Below, piece after piece: positions 49,778-60,758 of a stretch of 64,000 nucleotides of DNA. Source of the stretch: Anisakis pegreffii (Eukaryota > Nematoda > Chromadorea > Rhabditida > Anisakidae); the NCBI GenBank assembly GCA_035041965.1, contig JAPYMA010000383.1, positions 62,001-126,000 on the forward strand. Direction: 5' to 3'. Within the stretch, counting starts at the first letter, position 1, and every line of letters starts with the position of its first letter. The notes under the pieces were generated by a model. The model was not told the origin of the DNA. It did not search any database and saw only the letters and a program-made list of their open reading frames with translations. The translations under genes and the position numbers were made by a program.

Positions 49778-52700
49778 CTGAATCACTTCAGAGTGACGCA
49801 TGCCTAGTATCACTGACGGTATGCAATAATTGCACAAGGTTATTTCATAGTCCAGAGACTGACCGCTACTCAAATATTGCTATTATCTTCCAAACGCGAT
49901 TCCTAAGCTGTTCAATGATTAGAAACCTTTGCATAGAAATGATCGAGTAACGGTGAATTCTCATTGATTGATTTGTCACGATTGAATCGAGAAGTGAATC
50001 GATCACCTAACGATGATTTCCATCTACTGGCTGCACGAATAAGTCACTGCGTTTCATAATGGGGTTGTATCGTTTACTCCTCAACCCAATGCATATAAAT
50101 AACACTCATGAAATTATCGTATATTCTCGTCCAACTTTGTTCCCGTATTCGCTCGTTAACTTCACTATGAAATTCTCCTCTAAATCATATCTCCAAACTA
50201 GTAGCTACAACATTTACATCTAATTGTAAGCAACATGAAATATGGTATGTGCACAGATCCTGGGAAAACATCAGGGATTCGAGAGAACTGATGCGTTAAG
50301 AATCGAAATGAAGACGACAATTTGAAAGGACAAACCCTGATCGTTAGTGATCTGTGCTCCAACATTAGCACACGATCGCAGTAATATTGACATGATCGAA
50401 ATACCACAAAGCAATGCCTTTACCAGAGTCATCACAACACATCTGAATTATAAATGCTTCTCTTCAAATACCAGTTATATCCTATCCATTCATCTGAAGT
50501 CATCATGAGTCATCCATAGAAAAGCAATGTAGCATGAGCATTTGCCACTTCATATTGCACTAACGCTAGTTTTTTATGGTGATTTTCACATTGTTGATAA
50601 TAATAACTTCCTCTAAGACCCTCATAGTTGCATTCCTTGAAAATGTCTGATACTGAGTGCCTTGAAGTTGATTATTAATATTGTTATTGTAATCATTATT
50701 ATTACTAATAGCCATGCTCACACTATTCGAACAGTTCTTTGCAAGTCGCTTCTCCTTCTAGAATGTATCATACGCACACGGCTAGGAATGGAACGTAATA
50801 GACTCTTCGTATCTTCATCAAGAGAGAAGGAACCGAAATGCAAAATTGCACTTCGCAATCGTTCTTTTGCAATGAAGTAAAGGTACCGAAAGGATTCTTA
50901 TGAAGGAAGTTTCTCAAATTGAATGATATTAATGATGGAATGTCGAATAGAAATGTGAATAAAATTCATTGGATATGAAGTATGTGATATAATGTCGAAG
51001 TTGAATATTCAAGATCGCTTTTCATACAATGATGTATAATTTATCAGCAGCGAAGTATCATTTCGTTAACACAATTCTTTATCGTGTGAAATTTGCATGA
51101 GCAGGAGTTCTGATTAAAAAATTCGAATGTGTAAGTGATCGATAATGAAATGATTTTACATAGGAGATCATCAGTAACCAGAGATCGAATTGAATAAACG
51201 AGAGAACTGGACAAAAAATGCGATAAAATAACAGGTGAATTTCTCATAGCAACATTTCGAATTCCTTGAACTCGAGTTGTCGTTGAGGTTCGAAAGCATC
51301 AGACAATTCTGAGGGCAGCAAGTTGAACATCCACTCAGATCATTTACACTCACTTGGAAACGTTCAAAAACGGTTCATCTGCGAGATGGAATCTTAATTC
51401 GATTCCACTCGAGTATACAACAGCAAAATCAATGATGGCACAGTGTTTGAAATGAAATTGTTGCTGTGAACTGCAACTGACCCGAAATAAAGACTATGTG
51501 AAGCCGATCAGAAGTGCAATATATTTACGTGTTCACGAGATGCTCTCGCTTTAAATAGCCATAATAAAATCTCTATTGCAAATGAGTCTCATCGGTTGCT
51601 GTACGTAACCCATTTCGTTAAGCCGACATCAACACCACACAATCAACGGTATCATCACGTTCCACTGTGCAACTTCATTATGTAACAATCGCTAGTAATT
51701 AAACACTTCAACGCACCAATATTCCGTATTGTTATGAGTTTTGCTGGTTTTGTCACTTTTATGATTACTTTTATTACCATTCCTATTATCATTAGAACTA
51801 CTAGTGCTTAAACAGTGTCATTTCTATCATCATCAGCACCATTATTGATACACCTCATGAACCGTCCGATTCATTCATATGCGGTACTACGTAACTGCTG
51901 CTGCAAAAAACGCTTGTTACTATCAACCATAGATTCTACACTCAATGAAGTCCAAATCTTGGATCACACGGTGGGCTAGAGTGGGTCATCGAACAAGTTT
52001 TCAGAAATCAACGGTCATAACAGTTCGACAGTTTGCTGAAATTTGATACTTATTCAGTCGCATCGCATCTGAAATGCTGGAACAGGATTGCGTTGTGAAT
52101 TGTGTACTCATAAGCATACGCGCTACTTACATTTAACAACAAATATTATATCATTTGGTGCTATGATATTACTCTTTACTATGAACTCGACAATGTACCC
52201 AAACGCTGATAACCACAACCAATTAGCATGAGATTTTGAGAAAGTAGAAAAGTATTCACCATTCGGTCAAAAGACGTTTTAAGTCATAATTGCGTCTCAA
52301 TGAAGGGATTTGAACTGAAATTTGAAAATGTATCAATTAAACGAACTGATCAAGATTTTTTAAGATTTATCAACCCATTAAAATTTTTTTTTGAACACAG
52401 CAAAGAATTCCGTATTCACAAAAATCAGCAAATCGAATGAATGCTTCTTTTTGCATTGTTTATCCAAAATACAAATGTGTGTCATTTAGAGTATTATAAC
52501 AGTTTTATTGATGTCGTGCTTACCCAAATTTCCGTTCAAACGCTTAGAAGATTAAAATAAGCATCGTTTCGATCGGATATCATCAAGGTTACCCTCATGT
52601 GTGGATTAAGGCTCATTACGCACTACTCTTTGAGCGATCCCTTCCATTTATACATTTGTTGGTGTTACGCAAAAATGACCTGTTTAGCATCAGAGCAAAC

Positions 52701-52988
52701 AACTGTGAGTATGATAAATGTTACGCATAAATTTTAGTGCTATTTATCTCGTCCCAAACGTACAACGCTCTCATTCTCATCCTTGCAGATCAATGCTCTC
52801 AATGAAACTCTTCCGCTTCTTCACCTTGTAATTCATGATGAACCTGGCTCAGCACTCTACTCATAGTCAGATTAACGATTATGCCTGAACTTTGAAGAAA
52901 GTTACACCAATACGTAGTTCACATGCATAGCACTGCTAGAACTCTTATAGATCTCAATTCCACCATTGCGCCGTAAAATTACCCTTAC
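49778..52988. other. Gap upstream of the MLT-10-like gene
   Basis: The missing first exon and promoter should be here. Minus strand TTTATATGCA near 50087-50096 is TATA-like and is followed by an ATG near 50011 (MEIIV, donor GTGATC), but that would not give a signal peptide or the needed phase. A plus frame at 50662-50880 is (ATT)n-driven low complexity. The rest looks empty. Confidence 0.4.
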
Positions 52989-53294
52989 CTTGATGTCGAG
53001 AATTTCCTTTTCGTTTGGGAACAACCTCTGAGGTGATGAGAGATTAGCGTACTTGTAAGCACAAACTATTCTCACCTCATGTTGTTGTTCAGTGACATTG
53101 CCCGAAAGAGGAGTCAGCCAACGGCAAGAATGCTTCACTCAGAGGGCGAAGGAGTTCCGGATAGGAAGGAAGGTTCTCGTAGAAGAAATGAGGTGTCCGG
53201 AGAATCAGATCAGGATCGGTCGGCTGCTCAAACGAGAGTGGAAAACTAGAAGTCAGCAATCTGCTCTCGCAGTCGAGTTCCTGGAATATTCCGG
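52989..53294 (-). CDS. Unidentified coding fragment
   Basis: After an acceptor ATATTCCAG, frame 53294-53097 reads ELDCESRLLTSS, DPDLILRTPHFFYENLPS, YPELLRPLSEAFLPLADS. It could continue after a very short intron (53066-53096, 31 bases, GTCACT...AATAG) as FCAYKYANLSSPQRLFPNEK to a good donor AAG/GTAAGG at 52989. The peptide is clearly protein-like but I cannot name it. The 31-base intron is shorter than the others here (next smallest 38), so that join is doubtful. Confidence 0.4.
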
Positions 53295-53435
53295 TTTCAC
53301 TCGATTATGATTCTCGCTCTTCCATCATCAACATTTCTATGGAGGAACGCATGTTTCGTAATCAACAGAACTATGATAATTTGCGATCATTTATTAAGAC
53401 CACTCCTCAAAATCAATGCAAAAAACAATACAAAC

Positions 53436-53598
53436 TAGTGTTGTGCGAGAGGTCCCCGAATCCGGGGTCCCCGTCCCCGACCGTTTTTGAGCGGCGGCCA
53501 TTTTCGGACTCTCCCCGTCCCCGACCGTTTTTGAGCGGCGGCCATTTTCGGGGACTCTCCCCGTCCCCAACCCATCTTGCTCTCCCCGCACAACACTA
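53436..53598. mobile_element. GC-rich MITE with AGTGTTGTGCG inverted ends, TA flanks
   Basis: Left end TAGTGTTGTGCGAGAG and right end CTCTCCCCGCACAACACTA are inverted copies differing by a short GGG insertion. TA at both boundaries fits a TA target duplication (Tc1/mariner style). The inside is strongly GC-rich and holds a tandem unit, CCGACCGTTTTTGAGCGGCG followed by GCCATTTTCGG, at about 53477 and 53520. It encodes nothing; chance frames across it should be ignored. Confidence 0.8.
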
Positions 53599-53779
53599 AT
53601 GCAAACAAACAAAAAGCACAAAAACACTTCGACAGCACTACATAATCACCATACTGAATACATCAACAATAATTCAAAACATAGTACAACCATACCAAAT
53701 TTGCACTTATCAAAACAATATCGTCAGAAATAAACGTAAATGAGGAGATAGCAAAACGATCACTCATCGAAACAACCTG

Positions 53780-53971
53780 ATGGACGTTTGCAATTTAATA
53801 AAAAAGATTCCCATCGCTTTTGTCATTGTGAGCTGTTTCAACTTCATCCAGGGTCTTCTCCACCTTCCCATTAATGATGACAGAATACAGTTCTCATTTG
53901 AGACATATCAATGCATCAAATCAACTCAATATCTAAACTACTATCCAGCTAACATTCGAAATAGCCTGTGA
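53780..53971 (+). CDS. Possible small secreted protein (63 aa)
   Basis: Single-exon frame starting MDVCNLIKKIPIAFVIVSCF, a plausible signal peptide with cleavage near IQG, then HLPINDDRIQFSFETYQC and a short tail ending IRNSL. AATAAA follows the stop by 35 bases (54007-54012). It converges with SELENOF, whose stop is 77 bases from this gene's stop. No homology recognised. Confidence 0.42.
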   Translation: MDVCNLIKKIPIAFVIVSCFNFIQGLLHLPINDDRIQFSFETYQCIKSTQYLNYYPANIRNSL

Positions 53972-54006
53972 ATTATGAGCGTCTCAGTTCTAAAGGAAAT
54001 AACTGA

Positions 54007-54012
54007 AATAAA
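54007..54012 (+). terminator. Polyadenylation signal for the gene at 53780-53971
   Basis: AATAAA 36 bases after the stop codon. Confidence 0.4.
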
Positions 54013-54047
54013 CATGTAAGAATTCGGTATAATTTATTAACTGATGC

Positions 54048-55273
54048 TTAGTAATCAAGCCAGTTGTTCAAGAAATCCTTGATGGTATCTGTGTTCCATT
54101 TTTCGATATTTAACGTTTGATGTGTTTCACCGAAGCGATCCTTCAGCTTTATTGTGGGTAATGTTCCGCGTACGTGACGCACTTTCACGTGATTACCCCA
54201 CTGCCTCACCATATCCGACTTTACAAACGCTGCAATCATAGCGTTTTAATCCTATCAAATTTATCATCAACAACACAAACCAACGAACTACTACGAGAAT
54301 TGTCTCATGAAACGTTCAATCACTTCAATTAGCAGAGTTAGCACTCTGCTAATTCCTTCTATCATAACTTCAAAAGAGAAACAAGCACCCCAAAACTCAC
54401 CTTGAACTTGTGGAAAACGCGCCAAATTGCACTCACATATCTCAATATGTGCTACAGGATATTTCTGAAATGACTTTCAATAAAACGAATTCCAGATCAC
54501 GTAATAACATTTATGAAACGGGTAATCATTACACATACGAAAGTTCAAAAGTCCAAAATATCGCGTAAAAAAATTTGTCTTCGAACAAAAAAACCCAACT
54601 TAACCAATTTTATTGCAAAAAGTATTGACCAACAGCATGGAAAAATATAAGGTCAACTTTTGCAACTACAATGGCAAATAATTCCATTCGAATTGTATAT
54701 TAGTCATTAAATCGCATTCAACTCGCTCAATGACCAATTGCTATTATAATGTGATGAGAAGCAAACAAACAAAAACAATGACCTCATGCTGAACTTCATC
54801 TTCATCTGGCGTACAACACTCATTACAACCCTCAACTAGGCGATCCAAATGGAAATGCGGCAATTCAGAACAAGACGAACACTGCAACGTGTCACTATTG
54901 AAACCAGCATCGTGACATCGCGCTGCACTTTCATTTTTCTCACATTTTACTCCAAACGACAGCTGGAAATTTGAATTGATAAGTTAACTGATAAAATCAG
55001 CAATCAAAACATCACCATCATTTTGTTCTGAGAGCATAAAATCTCGATATCTCAATATGTTTTCATCGTCTCCAGATTAAACTTTTCGTTTGCATGTTAA
55101 AATTTCCACGATAAATTCATTGGCTAGAAGTAAAAACGACGGCGAATGAATGGAAAATGTCAAAGTGGATATTTTCAAGATTATCAACCTCGGAATTCAT
55201 AATCAAACAAGAAATTCGCAATAAAACTTACGAAAATAACAAAAAAAGTGAATTGAATGGATTGTAAATTCAT
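54048..55273 (-). CDS. SELENOF (Sep15) orthologue with Cys instead of selenocysteine
   Basis: SELENOF is an ER-lumen thioredoxin-like protein that binds the glycoprotein-folding sensor UGGT. Four exons join in phase: 55232-55273, 54783-54962, 54401-54464 and 54048-54229, giving 155 residues. Exon 1 plus the start of exon 2 is the signal peptide (MNLQSIQFTFFVIF / LSFGVKC). Exon 2 is the UGGT-binding Cys-rich domain (CHDAGFN, LQCSSCSEL, EGCNECC). Exon 3 holds the redox motif in IEICECNLARFPQVQ; vertebrates have CGU-K-L-GRFPQVQ, so the active pair here is C-E-C. Exon 4 is the thioredoxin core (AFVKSDM, VKVRHVRGTLPTIKL, IEKWNTDTIKDFL). There is no in-frame TGA that would need recoding, so no SECIS element is required. 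The ATG is fixed by the signal exon and its GTAAGT donor. Confidence 0.95.
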
Positions 55274-56293
55274 TGCAGATTATATATCGCTATGATATTA
55301 TGCACACTCACTCCTGTAAAATTAATGATGACGTTTCACATGCGATTGACATTATTCGCTATATGATTCCAAAAAGATCATTTGCTTCAATGAGACAACG
55401 AGAGCGAAATCATTTCAGTATTCATTGCCTTATGAGACGAATATGAACACACCTTCAGGCAAATGAACACTAGCATGAACATGCATCACGTTCCAAGAAA
55501 GCAATGCAAACAAATCTTCAAAATGACACATGGATGAAAAGTGGAAGAAGTGAAACAATCACGACCTCCCTCCCGAAGATACTTCATGCATGCAATACTC
55601 TTTAATGTTATCTCTCAGAACACTTCGAATTATGCTTTCATACTTACGATTAGTGACGAATGCTCGACAGAGACAGATATTCAAATAATCGAAGAGTTGC
55701 ATTGAAAGAAACTTTTTAATATTATCAGTAATCACATTTCACCATCATGAATCCAACAAAAGCTGCATTTTAAGCAGTAATCGCATAATATCAAAGTATC
55801 CTGAATGCGATGCTACGCAATCAGTATTTCAATAAATTCATAATGTTCAGTACAAAATAAGGTTCTTTATCGGCATTTCTAATGGCAATGTCACCAACTG
55901 TATTGGATAATGGTAACAACAACAAATAACAACAATGATTGTGAGAATTTCGACAACGTTTACAATATTATAATGAAAAACGAACTTTAATTCAAAAACA
56001 AAACAATCAGACGTCAAATACAAAAATGTTCACAAACACACTTCTCAAATAAAAAAGGATATTGAAAAGCAACAATTCATTTGAATGTAAGTACACATTT
56101 TGCGATAGTACATCAACATACGCAATTCTGCATTCGAAATCAACTTTGACTTTGCACTACAATGCAATTGATTAGCGGACAATAGAGATGTCAAGTTCGA
56201 GAAAACAAAATTCTCGACGAAACCCTTCGCGGTTTCAATCAGATGTCTCGCTGCTCAGTACCACAATACCACAGCTCAGTACCACAATCTTGT
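55274..56293. other. Gap between SELENOF and WBP4
   Basis: AT-rich, no supported frame. A short tandem (GCTCAGTACCACAA twice, 56254-56290) overlaps the WBP4 3' end. Promoter and 3' UTR sequence are expected. Confidence 0.5.
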
Positions 56294-59200
56294 TCAGTCG
56301 TCATCGTCTCGTTTTCGAGTGCTCAGATTAACTCGACGCTTCTTGAATTCCACAGGTTTAATTTTGGCTCGTTTCCGCGTAATTGTAGCCGTTTTCTCGC
56401 TAAATTCCACGATATCTTCCGGCTTGATCGGCTCTTCGTTATTTAATTTTCGACCTTCTTCTTCAGTTGGCAATTGGTAATCACTGAAACGAAACGCATT
56501 CATCAGTGAGGAAGGCGGGCGATTAACGCAATAAACACAACATTATTTTGTTGATGTCAACCAAAATTTACTTTAAAGTTTTGGATTTCATTCAAATCGG
56601 AATACTAATAACTCCAAACGGAGAAAATTACAGTCTTTCTAAAAATCATCACAAAACTATCTGATATTATGATATAACAATAGCGCTTCTTATCAACGAA
56701 GGTTTCGCATTACAATTACTACTACCATTTTTTTTTCTCTTGTTATTGCTACTCTGATCGCTATCGCAATACAACTATCACTACAGTGTCGTTGCAAAAC
56801 CAAAATCAAAACAAACAAACGAACACTTTTGGTGGATCCACAGGCTTTTCGACCTTCCTCCATTCACCATAGGGAGATGGTCGACTGACACGATGTGGTG
56901 GTGTTGATGTCCTATTCGCTTGGTGCTCAACACTGGCATCCTTAGTCAAATCCACTTCAGCGCCATGTTCTGGCTTTGGTTTTACAATCGCACATTCTGA
57001 TGATTCCGCCTTCATCATTGTTACAGGATCTGACGCACTCTCTTCACTCGCACCCTTCGCATCGCCTTCACCGTTTTGTTCCATCTTTATCGTATCCGTC
57101 AAACTTCTCTCATTATCGTAATCAACTGGTTCCATTCTAACATCTTTTTCATCCCCAGCGTTTTCCTGCAATTCGTTTTTTCTCCAATTATACACTTATC
57201 AGGTCCGCTAAATTGTCAACTGATTACGTCTTTAATCTTTTTTAATTCACAAACTTCTTTCAAATTGCCCATTATTACAATATCAACTACATTTTCCACA
57301 AGAGGTATCATCGTTATCAAATATACATTGTACGATTGATTTTACTAAACCGAAAACATGTTATTTTCAAATAGAAATTAAGAGAAATTTGCTCGAGCTG
57401 ATGGAATAAGTATTTATCAAGATAGGTATTCAATGAAATCCTGTCTAGAATGAAATACCTGAGGTGGTGGCGGTAACGGAATATCGTCGTGATCTTCTAG
57501 TCTGAATGCTGCGGCTGTTGCGATGGCCTGACCATTGTCTTGTTCTACTGGTGCCGTTTTATACGAACAGGTTGCGGCTGGTACGTAGGAGCCTGGTGGT
57601 GGAATATCTAAACGAACGGTTTATCGGGATCGGTGTTGCATCGAAATATTGGCTGCCGACAAAGAAATGTTCTTGAGAAACATCTAACTTGACTTTATAC
57701 TCAGTACCAAGATTATGCCGATTCGTCGACATCTTTCACATCATCTGTGATACTTCTCGAAAAATATTCTCAAAGCCTGATGAATAACATAACCTGAACA
57801 TGTGTAACGAATGTTATTTACCGGCGATATCAATTGGAACACTTCCACAAATTGCTTTAGTTTCGATGTCGTGATTCGAAGTACTTTTCGATTGTGTAGC
57901 TGGATGAAGATTCGCCCGGCGACTCGTTCGATTCTGCTTCATCTCATCACTTCCATTTTCCGCCTGACTGCGAATGTCCCACCTAGCTGGTGCTGCTGAG
58001 GCATCGATGACCGCTGGACTTGCTGCAGTCTGGTCACCACTCCCTTGCCCCACTCCAGCAAGACTCGGCCATTTGGATGCGTATTCTCTGGCCGTATAGA
58101 ATTTCGATGGTACTTCCCAAAGTGTTTCTAAAAACAAAATGCAAATCTTATTCAAAAGTTCTACTGAGCATAGCCAACCAATCACTTTTCATCGATTTAA
58201 CAAGAAAGTCATCTTCAACTTGGATCGTTTGACGTAAAGCTTTCATCAAGCTATTGAACTACGACGAAACTAAGATGAACCTCCAGTATAAATTTGGAAA
58301 TAATATGGCACTCCTTCATCTGTAGTCGTTTCGGCCCATACAATTTCTTCGTTATGCTCGGTTTTTTCAATGGATGGCTCTTTCTTGGGCAGCAGAACTT
58401 GCTCGTCTTCATCCTCGTCCTTCCAGTGTTGTGACTTTGTTGCCAAGTTTGCGGCCTCTTCTTTCTATAAGCTATTCGTTTTTGCAATGTTCACATGAGG
58501 AAATTTCATACTTTCATCTTGCAAAAGACGAAATTTTCATACGTTTCATATCAAATGAGAGGAATTTTCACAATCACCAAAACATTTCCAGAATGAACTC
58601 ATCAGCAGACCTCTCGTTTCCGTCTTGCCATTTCTACAGCCATAGCAGCAACTGACGAACCATGAGCTCTTGGATCCATAAAGGTACGCGGTTTCAGTGC
58701 AGGACCAACTGGTGCACCTTGAAATAGACAGAGAACTAGCTCAAAGCCTACCGAACGCTCGCTCTGATTCCACTAAGACTTTAAAATTTCAGAAATGCGA
58801 GTCGACTGAATCCATCAGATAAGTAAAGATTAGAAAAATGCTCAAAAGAAAAAGAAAACCTTACAAGGCAGATCCGTAGAATCTGAGGACATACTCTTTC
58901 TAGCAGCTGATTCCATGGCAGCCAAAGTTCTTTGCAGATCATTTTGCTGAAATTTTAATCAATCAACGAATCCAGAAACAACGTCATCTTACTTCTGTAA
59001 TCAGTTCACTCGAAAACACATCAATGGTAATGAAACATGTATAGATTTCCAAAGACAAATTCATATCACGTGAAATGTTTCTATATGAAACAGATACGGA
59101 AACGCACTTGCTTTTCTTTCAGACTTCTCTGCCTACCGAGCTCGCGCAGTTTCGCCTGAATCGCATCCTTATGCCTTCGACCAGATTCATGATGCTCTAT

Positions 59201-59417
59201 ACTTACACGATTATCGGCGAACCACACCTGAAATAATTATTGACGTAATTCGCTTCAAGATGCTGCAATTCCTCATTCAGGTACTGACATATAACAGCAC
59301 TTAGTTCAGTTTAAAGATTAAACGTTGAAATGAACAATTGGTATTTGACGTGTACAATTATCTTACCTTACAAATTTCACAAAATTTCCGCGCGTTTGAT
59401 TTCCATACATCAGTCAT
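56294..59417 (-). CDS. wbp4: WW domain-binding protein 4 (WBP4/FBP21), spliceosomal
   Basis: WBP4/FBP21 is a pre-mRNA splicing factor of the spliceosomal B complex. Nine exons join with all phases matching: 59367-59417, 59108-59227, 58865-58946, 58611-58717, 58281-58464, 57822-58127, 57459-57607, 56825-57165 and 56294-56483, for 509 residues. Exons 1-2 form the U1-type zinc finger: MTDVWKSNARKFCEICK then VWFADNRVSIEHHESGRRH (two Cys, two His). A helical stretch follows. The exon 5/6 junction creates a WW domain, IVWAETTTDEGVPYYFQ to YTGETLWEVP, with both tryptophans and the YYF block. Human WBP4 has two WW domains; I see one. The C-terminus matches the family: PSPYGEWRKVEKP, then VEFSEKTATITRKRAKI and VEFKKRRVN. 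Alternative ends of exon 8 are possible (AAAGT/GTTCGT chosen for phase). Confidence 0.94.
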
Positions 59418-60758
59418 TTCGATATCTTCTCCTTCAAATCAACAAATCATCAGAATTGGGATGTAATAATTTATCGCTTTGGCAACATTCGTTCAACTCG
59501 ATCGCTCACAGATATCAATCGAAAAACTTTATGAAATAAGAAGCAATGAAACCGAACATAACCAAAACAACTTAATGCAAAAATAGTTGGCGGATGCTCG
59601 CAGATAAATTGGACTGCTCAAAAGACGATGACACTACTGAACACGTGGTTTACTGTTCAAAGACAAAGTACTTATTTTATTGAAGCAAAAAACATTCACA
59701 CAAAATGGAAAAAAAATTATAAATGAAGGTTCGGATGAAAACATGCAAAAAAGAAGGAAAAAAACTGAAAGGATCAATAAAAAATTATTTATAAGATGAG
59801 CAAATAACCAAACGACATTATGGAATATATCAAAACCAAAATATTCAAATTTTGAAAATCTGTCATGATGATAACACATAAATTCTTCCTTATCACATTT
59901 GAAGATGAAAGTTTCAAAAGATAGCGCGCAATATTCATACAACAAATAACCTCAAGTTCATCAAAGAAATAACGAGTTTATTCATCCTTGCAGTTTCCAA
60001 GCAGTAAAACATATCCAAAGACCTCAGTCTACTTCTTGTCCGGAAATATAAACTTTCATTAAACCCAGAAGAGATCTTTTGGCAGAATCGATCAGACTTT
60101 TGAGCACAATAACTTTTGAGACTCTTCCGACGAGCTAACCCTGTGTATAATACAAACTTTTCATCAAGAAACCTTCCTCTCCTTCCGAAATACTGAAGTT
60201 TTGCGAAAATTTCAACATTCAACAAGTGATTTGGGATTTTTCGAGCTATCATTCACCTAGACTGAGGTCTCATTTGGTTGAATTTAAAGAAGATCCCTTT
60301 GAGGAAAAAACCAAGCAAGAAAACATACACGGTTTTGAAAGCATTCATGAAGAACAGGCAGAAACATTTGAAAGAAGTGATTGACATGAATAGTGAACCA
60401 TATGCGCAGATCATAATTTGGATCGTTAACATACGTTATACGGTTAAACGCAAACAAACAATGCCATATTTTAGAAAACAGCCGTAATCGAAACTTAATC
60501 CTTAATCGGGCCTAATCCAGGCACAATCCTTAATCCAACCTACCATCCTAAATGGTAGCTCATACAATTGACAGCTCAATTTCAGTCCTCCTCGATGATA
60601 TAGAAACAAAGCAGAATTTAACAGTTACGCAATAAATTGTTTCATTGCAGACACAATAAACAAACGAATTATCGCAATATTGTTTCGTTGCTACAACAAT
60701 TTTCACCGTTATAAAACATCATTGTACATATGCATATATCTCTGCTATCTTCCAATGT
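59418..60758. other. Gap upstream of WBP4
   Basis: Minus frames 59935-60252 (105 codons, ATG start, basic, ending NLRLFVV) and 59634-59945 (Phe-rich, TTTT-driven) and plus frame 60278-60487 are open but unrecognised. The first may be a small gene; no splice or polyadenylation support was found. Confidence 0.35.

Noticed and set aside
50662..50880. Apparent signal peptide rich in Ile
   Set aside because: The start codon is TTG and the hydrophobic stretch is an ATT/GTT simple repeat.
53394..53638. Gly/Arg-rich frames over the GC-rich patch
   Set aside because: They are products of the MITE's tandem GC-rich unit, open in several frames at once.
54401..54464. Possible TGA-encoded selenocysteine in SELENOF
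   Set aside because: The codon at the redox position is TGC (Cys), and no in-frame TGA is present in the joined exons.
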